Shown: positions 43,560-52,336, counted from the stretch's first letter. The stretch is DNA of 64,000 nucleotides from Verrucomicrobiota bacterium (GCA_023269615.1 JAHFSY010000010.1:1-64000), one strand, 5' to 3'. A program made the numbers and translations. The notes: generated by a model not told the origin, from the sequence alone.

Positions 43560-44260
43560 GCAGCAGCGACCTCGTTGGCAGACCTGCTCTTGAGATGTTT
43601 GCGGGCATCACTGCCTGCATTGAAAATCATATCAAGAACTGAAACAGAGCCCACAAAGTCACCCCAAAGCTGGGGATAAGGGCCATAGTCATACGCCTTG
43701 TATTCAAGACATATTTTATTCTCGATAAACAGGCTGCCATCGATATAGCCCCTGGCCGATGGGCCCGACAGGTAGGTGGTCGCGCCCAGTGCCTTCAGGA
43801 TGTTTATCAATTTTTCCGTGCGACTACCATGCGCTGACAGTTCACTCGATAAACAGATTCTGGTCTTGATGCCGAGAACCTCCATGATCCACCGGCACAG
43901 GGCAATGTCCATCTCTGAAATACTGCCGTAAGGACGCTCGATCAACTCACCGAACGAACGCGCATACTGCGCGTAATGCGGCGCACGGGAATACCACCGT
44001 CGGATGTTTTCGACATGGTTTTCAATCCACGCAGTGCCGTAGTCAATCCCGGTTTGATTGATCTTCAGGACCCGCTCCTGGTTTTTCACCGGCACGGTCA
44101 ACCACATCGTGCCATCCGCTGTCTTGATCATGTTTCGATTTCTCCAGTCACGCTTCGTGTACTGTGCATCGTCATAAAATACGAACACATCCACGTCGTC
44201 GATCAAATCAAAATACCCCCGCCACGGGATATAATTCGGCTGTACGATGGCTGCTTTCAT
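43556..44260 (-). CDS. WbqC-family protein
   Basis: A 234-residue protein beginning AAIVQPNYIPWRGYFDLIDDVDVFVFYDDAQYTKRDWRNRN, the full WbqC signature, followed by TVPVKNQ. Family members sit in O-antigen and capsule clusters and are thought to help attach amino acids or acyl groups to sugars, often with aminotransferases of the DegT type; this link is established by genome context more than biochemistry. A DegT gene lies 4 kb upstream here. It is followed by the GT-like gene with a 4-base overlap. The repeat at 44297 lies between it and the mutase gene. Confidence 0.85.
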   Translation of the reverse strand: MKAAIVQPNYIPWRGYFDLIDDVDVFVFYDDAQYTKRDWRNRNMIKTADGTMWLTVPVKNQERVLKINQTGIDYGTAWIENHVENIRRWYSRAPHYAQYARSFGELIERPYGSISEMDIALCRWIMEVLGIKTRICLSSELSAHGSRTEKLINILKALGATTYLSGPSARGYIDGSLFIENKICLEYKAYDYGPYPQLWGDFVGSVSVLDMIFNAGSDARKHLKSRSANEVAAA

Positions 44261-44296
44261 ATGAACAAAAATTCAGAAGCCAGAAGGCGGAGAACG

Positions 44297-44501
44297 GAGA
44301 GTTTCGCGCACCCGCGCTACGCCGTAGGCTTCGGCGAGGCGAGAAGACGCAAAGGCGCAAAGGACTGAAGCCTGATTTCTCCGCAGACTTCGAAGAGCAG
44401 CAAAGCGTGCCATCGCGGCGGAAAGCACGCTTTCCGCCGCGATGGCACGCTTGGGACCATGGTTCTGAAACTTTGCGCCTTTGCGTCTTTGCGCGAGACT
44501 T
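44297..44501 (-). repeat. Palindromic element family A, copy 1 (with inserted block)
   Basis: Left end GAGAGTTTCGCGC and right end GCGCGAGACT, with tandem GCGCAAAG units on the left and CTTTGCGC units on the right. The centre at 44403-44452 is a 50-base palindrome with two unpaired bases. A block of about 35 bases near 44310-44344 (beginning GCGCTACGCCGTAGGCTT) interrupts the left end and matches part of the element at 4432. It lies between the mutase stop and the wbqC-like start, 25 and 36 bases away. Confidence 0.8.
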
Positions 44502-44525
44502 CTGGAAATCTGCATTGAGATGGAT

Positions 44526-45629
44526 TCACCATAATTTGCTTTTGAACAACGTCAGGGCACGGGCCACGGTCTGTCCCATGGTGTAGTATTTGCAATCTGC
44601 CAGGCGCCCCACAAACATGACGTTTTTCACCCGCCTGCTGTCACGTTTGTACTTCTCGAACATTTTCTGGTTTGAGGACAGCGGAATCGGATAATCCAAT
44701 TCCATTCCCACCCCGGCATTCTGCGGATATTCCTTGATGATCGTTGTCTTGGAATGCTTTTGCCCCGTCACATGCTTGAACTCGAAGGTTCTCATGTAGT
44801 CATGGTCATTCGGATAATTCACCTGGTGACATGGCTGGAAAAACTCCTTGTTGAGGGTTTCATGCTCAAATCGCATCGAGCGATATGGCAGGACTCCATG
44901 TTTGTGGTTGAAGTATTCATCAATCGGCCCGGTATAGATCATACGCTCAAATTTGACCCGCTTCGTGATGTCGCGGTAGTCCTTGCCCAATTCCTGCGTG
45001 ATCAGTGGATGATCCAGCATTTTTGCAAACATCCGGCAATATCCATCCTTCGGAACCATCTGGTAGGTGTCATTTTGATATTCATCATTGGTGTCAGGGC
45101 GAAGAACAATCCCGCTGGTCAGCTTCACGTCAAAATGCGCGGCTTCGATCCCCCACCATTTTTTTGTGTAACCACGAAACACCGCCTCAAAGAGATCCTT
45201 CCCGACCCGCTTCCTCGCCATCTCCTCTGCATTTTTTGGATGGGGAATAGGCTCCCCCAGCCTGGCGAAATAGGCGAGGGCCTCCGCACGTGTTTTCAAT
45301 TTTGTGCCATTCAGCAGGTTGACGGTATTGATGTTGATCGGAAATGGAACCAGTTTGCCGCGGGTGAACACGCAGACTTTGGTGCGGGTAAAGTACCAGT
45401 CCGTAAATTGCGAAAGATATTCAAAGACCTCCTTGCTGTTTGTGTGAATCACATGCATCCCGTGCCCATGAACGAGAATCCCATCCTTGTTGTGATAATC
45501 GTAGGCAACTCCGCCCAGGTAAGGACGCCGGTCCACGATCAGGACTCTTTTGCGAAGGCGAACGGCGATTTCCCTGGCAAAAACGCAACCGGTAAAGCCG
45601 GCCCCAACGATGAGATAATCGAAGTTCAT
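44526..45629 (-). CDS. glf: UDP-galactopyranose mutase
   Basis: A 367-residue flavoprotein. DYLIVGAGFTGCVFAREIA is the FAD-binding motif and VDRRPYLGGVAYD the following loop. The mutase family block appears here as HGHGMHVIHTN in place of the common GPHIFHT. FPININTVN and RMIYTGPIDEYFNHKHG-like stretches are typical. The enzyme converts UDP-galactopyranose to the furanose form in the cytoplasm, so galactofuranose is a likely component of the glycan made here. It lies 3 bases from the methyltransferase gene stop-to-start on the same strand. Confidence 0.9.
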   Translation of the reverse strand: MNFDYLIVGAGFTGCVFAREIAVRLRKRVLIVDRRPYLGGVAYDYHNKDGILVHGHGMHVIHTNSKEVFEYLSQFTDWYFTRTKVCVFTRGKLVPFPININTVNLLNGTKLKTRAEALAYFARLGEPIPHPKNAEEMARKRVGKDLFEAVFRGYTKKWWGIEAAHFDVKLTSGIVLRPDTNDEYQNDTYQMVPKDGYCRMFAKMLDHPLITQELGKDYRDITKRVKFERMIYTGPIDEYFNHKHGVLPYRSMRFEHETLNKEFFQPCHQVNYPNDHDYMRTFEFKHVTGQKHSKTTIIKEYPQNAGVGMELDYPIPLSSNQKMFEKYKRDSRRVKNVMFVGRLADCKYYTMGQTVARALTLFKSKLW

Positions 45630-45632
45630 GAA

Positions 45633-47069
45633 TCAGCGTGCGAACATCTGACGAAAGGTGTTGAACACACGGCAGAGCCAGGGTCGACGCAGCACACACA
45701 TGCGAATCGCAGGAAGGTACCTCCTCCAACGGTGTCTGGCGAGTTCATCGCGGATCCTGCCATAAGCGATCGCATAGGCCGGCAGCATCAGTGGCACGGA
45801 CCCGATCACCGGATACTGCATGCCACATCGATCACATCGCACGGACTCCTGGCCAATCACCGCCTTCCCCTTGCACGCGGGACAGACCAGCCTTCCGGAG
45901 AAATCAAACGTGTCGCCCGCGCCATTGCCAGGCGCATGAGGAACGGCAGGCGACGATGCACCTTGTTTTCTGGCAGTGATGAAAAAGTTGAATCCCCGTT
46001 GAACGGCCCCACAGAGTTCGGCATCGCGGGCCAGGAAAGGGGTCAGCGATGATGTCACAAAATCAAAAAAAGACTCCCGCAGATGGCGATATCGACCGGA
46101 ACGAAGCGCCGTCAGATGGGCATCCATCTGGTTCATGGCCAGATGAATCTCAAACCATGCCCAGCAAAACCGCGCAAGACGCGGGGAACAGAAATACTGG
46201 ATGCGCGCATCCTCAAACCCAGCCGCTGCGAGCGCCTTGCGATACCGGTCAATCGACCAGAACTCACGCGATTCACCGGCCATATCCATGAAAAAGCGCG
46301 ACGGATCGGACGACAATTCATCCAGGCCCATCGCCTTGCACAGCGTCCCCATCGGCATCAGCTCCGGTGCAAACTCGCTCAAATCCGAGAACGCCACCGT
46401 GCCGCCAGGACGCAGCACCCGATGCATTTCTGCCAGGACAGCACCGCGATCGCGGACATGGTCGATCGAATGAACCATGTAAACCGTCGCAAATGTGTCG
46501 CGCTCAAATGGAATCTGGGTGGCATCGATGCAAAGCGAATGTGCATAGCGACGATACTCCTGGTGAAATTGAAACGGGGCCATCAACGGATCGCTCCCCA
46601 CCGTCGGCATCTGCCCGCGAAAGATGTAATTCGACACATAGCCGTTGCCCACACCGAGATCGAGCGAGGGCTGGACCATCGGGACAGACCGGAATAGACC
46701 GCGCTCAAGCACCTTGAAGGCAATATCATGCAGGCTGAATGGTTGATAAGCCTCTTCATACCCGCTCAAGAATTCCGTGACAGCTTCACGCACCTCGTCC
46801 ATGCGTTCTGCTCCCGGTAACTTGCAGGAGGACAACCCAGACTGAAGCAGCGCGGGGAGCGCCCCGTACAGAAACTCAACGCCACCGGCAGAGTCCAAGG
46901 CGCCAAGGCGGGATCGCGATTCCTCACGGAACTGTTTGTAGCGATGAACAGATTGGTCAAACTCGGATGAAGCATCCACCCCGCGATCGGTGCCGGCAAC
47001 ACTCGCACCCAGCGATGGGAGTTTGAAACTTTTGCAGAACTGCTCCTGGCAGATTTCGTCGAGCGTCAT
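45633..47069 (-). CDS. SAM-dependent methyltransferase with C-terminal zinc ribbon
   Basis: A 478-residue protein. Residues about 145-290 form a class I methyltransferase domain: LDLGVGNGYVSNYIF (SAM loop), IDATQIPFERDTFATVYMVHSIDHV and MHRVLRPGGTVAFSDLSEF. The N-terminal 140 residues are helical and not recognised. Near the C-terminus, VCPACKGKAVIGQESVRCDRCGMQYPVIGSVP has two CxxC pairs and resembles Trm112-like ribbons found in such enzymes. It overlaps the radical SAM gene by 4 bases, suggesting joint action on a sugar or peptide substituent. The methyl acceptor is unknown. Confidence 0.78.
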   Translation of the reverse strand: MTLDEICQEQFCKSFKLPSLGASVAGTDRGVDASSEFDQSVHRYKQFREESRSRLGALDSAGGVEFLYGALPALLQSGLSSCKLPGAERMDEVREAVTEFLSGYEEAYQPFSLHDIAFKVLERGLFRSVPMVQPSLDLGVGNGYVSNYIFRGQMPTVGSDPLMAPFQFHQEYRRYAHSLCIDATQIPFERDTFATVYMVHSIDHVRDRGAVLAEMHRVLRPGGTVAFSDLSEFAPELMPMGTLCKAMGLDELSSDPSRFFMDMAGESREFWSIDRYRKALAAAGFEDARIQYFCSPRLARFCWAWFEIHLAMNQMDAHLTALRSGRYRHLRESFFDFVTSSLTPFLARDAELCGAVQRGFNFFITARKQGASSPAVPHAPGNGAGDTFDFSGRLVCPACKGKAVIGQESVRCDRCGMQYPVIGSVPLMLPAYAIAYGRIRDELARHRWRRYLPAIRMCVLRRPWLCRVFNTFRQMFAR

Positions 47070-48034
47070 GACTGTTGCGATTTGAAGTCCTGGATCATGT
47101 CGGCGTAGCTGCGCCCTTCCCCCGGCCAGCGCGTCGCCTTCCAGTCAGGACATTGTCCGCAAAACGAATGCTTCGCAAAATCGTTTCCCAGGTGAGCTTC
47201 GCGCAGGCGACGGTAGAATTCCCCCCGCCACGCCTCCTTGATGGTGGTGGTCGCATAATTCGCGATGACCGAGCCATGAACCCAATCCTGCGGGCAGAAT
47301 GCAAGCTCTCCCCGTGGATTTAAAAGGATCCGCTCCCACGGATACAGGCAGGGGCGTCGCGCTTCGCCAGCCTGCTGGGAACGAAGGCTCTCGGCGATAT
47401 TGCCAACTCCCCCTGCCGCAGAATGGAGCCGTCGAATCACAACGTTCGACGCGCCCTGTGACTTCCAGAACATCTCAAACCCTTCTGCTTCATGCCTGTT
47501 TCCAGGCTGCTCCACAAAACTCACGACCACCTTGGTCCTCGATGACGTCTGTCGCGCCTTCTGAATCAGGTTGATCACGTTGGCCTGCGTGATCTTCAAA
47601 TCACCGTTGACCCTGATTTTCGAATACGTTTCGGGAGTAAGGGCATCAATGGAAACATCCACCAGATCCAGGCCGATTTCCAGAAGGCGATCAATCGCCT
47701 TCCCCTTCAGCAAGGTGCCATTGGTGGTCAATGTGACAAAGACCCCTGAGTTGGCAACCGCATCGCCCAGCATCTCATAAATGTGGGGATGAACCAATGG
47801 TTCACCATTGCTGGTGTAGCGTATGTACTGGGTCATCCCCTTTCCATGTTCCTTCACTTCACAAACCATTTTATGGTGAAGTTCCACATTGAGATGACGC
47901 CCGTCGTAGTGCTTCGACTTTTTGAATTCCGGATGCGGGCAATGCACGCAAGCCAGGTTGCAAATTTCCGTGGCGTCCACGATGACTTGGGACGGAAACC
48001 CCTCCTTCAAGCGGTCGTAAAAACCGTACTTCAT
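47066..48034 (-). CDS. Radical SAM protein with SPASM-like C-terminal domain
   Basis: A 322-residue enzyme. The cluster motif is CNLACVHC (CxxxCxxC), in VDATEICNLACVHCPHPEF. The barrel has TSNGEPLVHPHIYEML and VDVSIDALTPETY. The C-terminal cysteines in RPCLYPW, LAFCPQDW and FCGQCPDW suggest SPASM-type extra iron-sulfur clusters. The true start is the ATG at 48034; the frame is open through the repeat upstream, but that sequence is repeat-derived. In this context it could modify a sugar or a peptide substituent. It directly precedes the methyltransferase gene with an ATGA overlap. Confidence 0.85.
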   Translation of the reverse strand: MKYGFYDRLKEGFPSQVIVDATEICNLACVHCPHPEFKKSKHYDGRHLNVELHHKMVCEVKEHGKGMTQYIRYTSNGEPLVHPHIYEMLGDAVANSGVFVTLTTNGTLLKGKAIDRLLEIGLDLVDVSIDALTPETYSKIRVNGDLKITQANVINLIQKARQTSSRTKVVVSFVEQPGNRHEAEGFEMFWKSQGASNVVIRRLHSAAGGVGNIAESLRSQQAGEARRPCLYPWERILLNPRGELAFCPQDWVHGSVIANYATTTIKEAWRGEFYRRLREAHLGNDFAKHSFCGQCPDWKATRWPGEGRSYADMIQDFKSQQS

Positions 48035-48057
48035 GTCATCGCTCCGGGGGATTCGGA

Positions 48058-48240
48058 GGGTTTCGCGCAAAGGCGCAAAGGCGCAAAGTTCAGAGCTCTG
48101 AGTTTTCCGTAAGTTCTGAAAGGCATCAAAGCGTGCCATCGCGGTGGAAAGCACTGCTTTCCGCCGCGATGGCACGCTTGGGACTGTGGTTCTCGGGCAG
48201 CCGCAGAAACTTTGCGCCTTTGCGCCTTTGCGCGAAACTC
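48058..48240 (-). repeat. Palindromic element family A, copy 2
   Basis: Three tandem GCGCAAAG units on the left and matching CTTTGCGC units on the right. The central hairpin at 48129-48179 has stem core CGCGGTGG against CCGCCGCG, leaving one G-T mismatch. It lies 24 bases before the radical SAM start and 40 bases after the DegT stop, in the same orientation as the other copies. Confidence 0.82.
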
Positions 48241-48255
48241 TCCCATCCCGTTGCC

Positions 48256-48286
48256 AATCCTGTTCATCCTGTAAATCCTGTCAAAA
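48256..48286. repeat. Half copy of repeat family B overlapping the DegT stop
   Basis: On the minus strand it begins TTTTGACAGGATTTACAGG and then GATGAACAGGATT, the same end sequence as the long inverted repeats at 52022 and 55232. Its TGA is the stop codon of the DegT gene. The other half is absent; a family A element lies directly beside it. Confidence 0.7.
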
Positions 48287-49444
48287 ACTCTGCCGTCTTT
48301 GAAGGATGTCCCGAAAATGCCCGCTCACATATTCCGCATCGTCAAGCGTCATGCTCGAGCTGATGGGGAGGGTCAGCATGGAACGCGAAACAGTCTCGGT
48401 GACCGGCAAATGACATCGCTTCCTGCCGTACAGCGGCATGAGATGAAGCGGCGTGTAGTGCAGGGTCGCTCCGATGTTTTTCGCCTTCAGTGCGGCAAGC
48501 ATTTCATCGCGGCCCAACGATCCGCCGCGTTTCCCCAGTTGGACGGTGAACAAATGCCTCGCGTGACGGGCAGCCGTGATCTCCGACTGGAATTTCAACG
48601 GTGGCTCCATGTCACCAAGCAGGGTGACATAACGCTTCGCAATCTGAAGGCGGCGCTTCGCCAACCCGCCATACCTCCTCAACTGGACACGACCAATGCA
48701 GGCCTGCAAGTCGGTGTAATTCATCTTGTAGCCCAGTTCGGTCAGATGGTTCGAAAGCAGGATCGCCTTCGGATGGGTGAACCTCTTCCATGCATCAATG
48801 GGAAGCGCATGCTGTCGCAAGGAACGAATCCGATCGGCATGCCTTGAATTGAAAAGCGCAATCGCACCACCCTCTCCTGTCGATAGATTTTTGTTGGCGT
48901 AAAAACTGAAGCATGTCGCATTCCCGGACGATCCCACCTTGCGGCCATCCGGGTACCCGGAGCCAAACGCATGGGCCGCATCCTCAATGATCGCGATGCG
49001 ACGCGGCAACGCGGCCCGCAGCTTGCGAACATCCACCCCCAGCCCGCCGAAATGCACCACCACCACAGCCCGGGTCTTGCGCGTGACCTTCTCCAGAATG
49101 CTTTCCGTGGTCATGCAAAGTGACCCGGCATCCACGTCGCAGAAAACAGCCCTTGCCCCCAGATATAACGCGGCGTTTGCGGTGCTGCACCATGTCAAGC
49201 TGGGACAAACCACCTCGTCGCCCTTCCCAACGCCCGCCACCAGCAATGACAGGAACAAGGCGGACGTGCAGGAATTGACGCAGATCACATGTGGCACGCC
49301 GAGGTAGTCCGCCAGTTCGCGCTCGAATGCAATCGTCTCCGGCCCCATCCCCACCCAGCCGGAGCGAATGACAGCCGTGACCGCCTCGACCTCCTCCTGT
49401 GAGAAGTTCGGCTTTCCAAACGGAAGATAATTTTTTCTGGTCAT
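48281..49444 (-). CDS. DegT/DnrJ/EryC1/StrS-family sugar aminotransferase
   Basis: A 387-residue PLP enzyme. NSCTSALFLSLL is the N-terminal cofactor region, EDAAHAFGSGY the aspartate pocket, and FYANKNLSTGEGG holds the catalytic lysine. Its closest relatives by pattern convert keto-sugars bound to nucleotides into amino sugars, as in perosamine or bacillosamine synthesis. WbqC in the same cluster fits modification of an amino sugar. The ATG at 49444 starts the conserved MTRKNYLPFG; the longer frame runs into repeat copy 3. The last codon ends in a repeat that supplies the stop. Confidence 0.9.
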   Translation of the reverse strand: MTRKNYLPFGKPNFSQEEVEAVTAVIRSGWVGMGPETIAFERELADYLGVPHVICVNSCTSALFLSLLVAGVGKGDEVVCPSLTWCSTANAALYLGARAVFCDVDAGSLCMTTESILEKVTRKTRAVVVVHFGGLGVDVRKLRAALPRRIAIIEDAAHAFGSGYPDGRKVGSSGNATCFSFYANKNLSTGEGGAIALFNSRHADRIRSLRQHALPIDAWKRFTHPKAILLSNHLTELGYKMNYTDLQACIGRVQLRRYGGLAKRRLQIAKRYVTLLGDMEPPLKFQSEITAARHARHLFTVQLGKRGGSLGRDEMLAALKAKNIGATLHYTPLHLMPLYGRKRCHLPVTETVSRSMLTLPISSSMTLDDAEYVSGHFRDILQRRQSF

Positions 49445-49477
49445 GCTAAAATAGCCAACCACGACCGGACCGACGGG

Positions 49478-49663
49478 GAGTGTTTCACGCAAAGGCGCAA
49501 AGGCGCAAAGGCTTGAAGGCTGACTGCTCGGCAGACTTCGAAAAGCATCAAAGCGTGCCATCTTGGTGGAAAGCGACGCTTTCCACCAAGATGGCACGCT
49601 TGGGACCGTGGTTCTGTAACAGCTTTCACAAACTTTGCGCCTTTGCGCCTTTGCGCGAAACCT
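49478..49663 (-). repeat. Palindromic element family A, copy 3
   Basis: The same architecture as the other copies. The central hairpin at 49551-49601 is a perfect 25-base stem with one unpaired base; its core is CTTGGTGG against CCACCAAG. It lies between the membrane-protein stop (22 bases away) and the DegT start (33 bases away). Confidence 0.85.
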
Positions 49664-49671
49664 TTCGAAAT

Positions 49672-49704
49672 TCCGTGAATTATGTTCATTCTGTCAAAAT
49701 CTTC
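49672..49704. repeat. Diverged family B end at the membrane-protein stop
   Basis: On the minus strand the sequence reads TTTTGACAGAATGAACATAA then TTCACGG, a diverged form of the repeat end at 48256. The TGA in GAATGAACA ends the membrane-protein gene. It sits next to family A copy 3. Confidence 0.45.
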
Positions 49705-50555
49705 GTCTTCCCGCCGGCGGGCATTCGCCTCAGGAAAAACACTCCAACTGGAACCAGCACCGCGTACGGCCATAAGGCCGCCACTTCGCGATTCATGAAT
49801 TTGAGGAGGACCACCGACGCGGTCGATGCCGTCACGGCATACGCCGCAAGCATTCTCAACACATGCTGGCGCAGACGGCTGAATTCTGTCTTCCCGCGAA
49901 ATGACGCGAAATCATAAACAATGAAACATCCGCTCACGCCCCCGAATATCGCCGCCCTCATCGCCTCGTTGGGATTCCTGGTAAATTGGATGCCAAGGTA
50001 GCGCACAACCGCAAACGCAATTAATCCGGCGCACGCCATCAGTGCCGCCACGAAGAACACGCCATCGAAAGGATGAATCTTCAGCGCGCCTCCCGCCAGG
50101 GGCATGATCCGATAGGCGGTGTAAACCAGATAGAATGTGGTCACAGAAAAAAACATTCCAAACGGGTTCAAATGAATCAAGGCGAGCAGCAGTGCATTCA
50201 CGGTCGTGATGGCCATCAGCCAAAAATAACACCTCCCGGACCAGACATGCAACCACCCACCCTTTCGCGCCACAATGGCCAGCAGGCCGCTGCCCAGAAG
50301 CCCAAAACCAATGGCGATGTGGCCGATCACCAAGGCTTTCAAGATGTGCTCCGTCTGATGCTGCGGACCGAGAATGAGAAACAGCGAGCCCAGGACCGAG
50401 ACAAGCACGCAGGCCACGACATGACGGAAACTGATCTTCCAGCGTCCTCGCAGGGAAGCGACCCCGGCGCATGAAACCACGGCAAGCAGAATCACCCCGA
50501 AGAGTTGGTAGAACATCATGACGATCGGTATCACGTAAAGTCTCATACCATCCAT
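49686..50555 (-). CDS. Multi-spanning membrane protein of unknown function
   Basis: A 289-residue protein with seven to eight hydrophobic helices, for example MRLYVIPIVMMFYQLFGVILLAVV and later HILKALVIGHIAIGFGLLGSGLLAIV. It resembles small heme-free integral proteins such as DUF2306 in having HIAIGFGLLGSGLL and HVWSGRCYFWLM-like blocks, but this is only a weak likeness. The start at 50555 (MDGMRLY) leaves 63 bases to the divergent flippase gene; a start at 50546 is also possible. The stop codon lies in a diverged repeat. It stands at the point where gene direction changes inside the cluster. Confidence 0.65.
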   Translation of the reverse strand: MDGMRLYVIPIVMMFYQLFGVILLAVVSCAGVASLRGRWKISFRHVVACVLVSVLGSLFLILGPQHQTEHILKALVIGHIAIGFGLLGSGLLAIVARKGGWLHVWSGRCYFWLMAITTVNALLLALIHLNPFGMFFSVTTFYLVYTAYRIMPLAGGALKIHPFDGVFFVAALMACAGLIAFAVVRYLGIQFTRNPNEAMRAAIFGGVSGCFIVYDFASFRGKTEFSRLRQHVLRMLAAYAVTASTASVVLLKFMNREVAALWPYAVLVPVGVFFLRRMPAGGKTKILTE

Positions 50556-50618
50556 CCACTTAAATCTTGGATTTTCACTTTCTTTGCAATTACATCTACC
50601 ACTTCCGTCTGATCGCAC

Positions 50619-51998
50619 ATGAGTCCATCGCATCTACTTTCAAGCATCCGCAGGCTCTGGAAATCCGATGCGGGAGTCATGTACGCCCTCGGCCAGAAAG
50701 CCTGGTTGCTGCTCGTCGGGCCGGTGAATTTGCTCATCATCACGGTTTTCACCTCCCCATCTGCGCAGGGATTTTACTACACATTCTCGAGCATCATGGC
50801 CCTGCAATCGTTTGCCGAACTGGGCTTCTACATTGTGATCATCAACTTTGCCAGCCATGAGTGGTCGGCCCTCCGCATCGATGAGTCCGGCGCCATCCAG
50901 GGCGATCGCCATGCCCTTTCGCGCCTCGTGAGCCTGGGGCGCTTCGTCTTTCGGTGGTACAGTGTGACCGCAATCATGTTCACCATCGGAGCCGGTCTCC
51001 TCGGATGGCTGCTGATGGGGCGGCAAACCTCGGTGGAGATCCCATGGCAGATTCCGTGGGTGATACTTGCCCTGCTCACCGGCCTCAACTTTTGGGCGCT
51101 CCCATTCACTTACATTCTCGAGGGTTGCAACCAGCTCGCTTCGCTGAATCAATTCCGTCTGCGGCAGGCCATTGTCATGAATATTTCCTTCTGGGCCATC
51201 CTTCCGTTCTTCGGCCCCCTGTGGGGACTGGTCGGGATTGCCTTGGTCAGCCTCCTGACCTTGATGCACTTTCTGCTCATTCATCATCGCAATTTTTTCC
51301 GGCCGTTCTGGCGGCATGCGGAAACAGAAAACATTCACTGGTTCATGGAAATCTGGCCCATGCAATGGCGCCTGGGAGCACAGGGCATGGTCAATTATTT
51401 TTTAACCTCGGTTTTTACACCCATCATCTTCTACTACCACGGCTCCGTGGATGCCGGCCGCATGGGCATGACCTGCCAGGTGCTCAGCGGCCTTCAATCC
51501 ATCTCGAACGTTTGGAATCAAACCAAAACACCGGCCTACGGCATGCTGGTTGCAAAGAAAAAATTCGGCGAGCTCGACTCGCTTTGGAAAAAAAACTCGG
51601 GAATCTCAATCCTTGTCCTGCTGCTCGGTGGCGGCGCCTTCCTGCTTGCGCTGGAAACCCTCGCGTCCTTGCAACTTTCACTTGCTGCGCGTCTCCTCAC
51701 CCCGTCCATTACCTTCGTGATGCTGGGAGCGACGCTGCTCGGCCAGATCGTCCAATGTGAAGCTTCCTATCTGCGCGCACATAAAAAAGAGCCTCTCTTG
51801 CTCATTGGGATTGGAACGGGACTGTTGAGCGGCCTCCTTGCATGGCAGCTTGGGAAAATATACGGATCCATGGGCATCGGGTTGGCTTCGCTCGCGGCAA
51901 CCTCCCTGTTCAGCTTCCCCGGCGCAACAATCATCTGGTGGCGTTGCCGAAAACAATGGCATCAGCAGGAAGGCGGAAGGATGAAGGATGAGGGATGA
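50619..51998 (+). CDS. Polysaccharide flippase-like membrane protein (Wzx type)
   Basis: A 459-residue MATE/MVF-fold transporter with about twelve helices. GVMYALGQKAWLLLVGPVNLLIITVF opens it. A large helical core follows, then WNQTKTPAYGMLVAKKKFGELDSL and the C-terminal helices. Wzx proteins flip lipid-linked repeat units to the periplasm. It is the only plus-strand gene of the right-hand polysaccharide cluster. It starts 63 bases from the divergent membrane-protein gene and is followed by a long inverted repeat. A second Wzx-like gene is at 62100. Confidence 0.8.
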   Translation: MSPSHLLSSIRRLWKSDAGVMYALGQKAWLLLVGPVNLLIITVFTSPSAQGFYYTFSSIMALQSFAELGFYIVIINFASHEWSALRIDESGAIQGDRHALSRLVSLGRFVFRWYSVTAIMFTIGAGLLGWLLMGRQTSVEIPWQIPWVILALLTGLNFWALPFTYILEGCNQLASLNQFRLRQAIVMNISFWAILPFFGPLWGLVGIALVSLLTLMHFLLIHHRNFFRPFWRHAETENIHWFMEIWPMQWRLGAQGMVNYFLTSVFTPIIFYYHGSVDAGRMGMTCQVLSGLQSISNVWNQTKTPAYGMLVAKKKFGELDSLWKKNSGISILVLLLGGGAFLLALETLASLQLSLAARLLTPSITFVMLGATLLGQIVQCEASYLRAHKKEPLLLIGIGTGLLSGLLAWQLGKIYGSMGIGLASLAATSLFSFPGATIIWWRCRKQWHQQEGGRMKDEG

Positions 51999-52021
51999 AG
52001 ATGGAGACCTGAAACCGGGTC

Positions 52022-52295
52022 TTTTGACAGGATTTACAAGATGAATAGGATTTTCCAGGAGGAGAAGTGGATGACGCCGGATTAACAGGATTTCAGAAAA
52101 ACCCTTGCAGGCTTTTCCGAGCTCATGTCAGAAAATGCATCCATGCAAGGCATGGGCGAGTCCGAGCAGCATTTGGTCCATGGGAGGTCTGTTAGTCCTT
52201 TCACGCAGCGATCGCTGCGTGAAAAATCTCGTGAATCCGTCGCCGAAATCCGTCCACTTCCGAAAATCCTGTTCATCCTGTAAATCCTGTCAAAA
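52022..52295. repeat. Long inverted repeat family B, copy 1
   Basis: TTTTGACAGGATTTACA at 52022-52038 is repeated exactly as its reverse complement at 52279-52295. The similarity continues inward with gaps. The interior holds a perfect 26-base palindrome at 52199-52224 (core TCACGCAGCGATCGCTGCGTGA). The element fills the gap between the convergent flippase and WcaJ-type genes, so it might act as a two-way terminator as well as a mobile element. No transposase is present. Confidence 0.75.
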
Positions 52296-52336
52296 CTCCA
52301 TCTTTGCCCGCATTCCTCATCCTTCCCCGCAGCCGC

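Noticed and set aside
48034..48175. N-terminal extension of the radical SAM gene through repeat copy 2
   Set aside because: The frame is open but its sequence (LCAFAPLRETL and similar) recurs in the DegT extension and is read from the repeat. The conserved domain begins at the ATG at 48034.
49444..49597. N-terminal extension of the DegT gene through repeat copy 3
   Set aside because: It is the same repeat-derived reading as in the radical SAM gene; the family's usual start lies at 49444.
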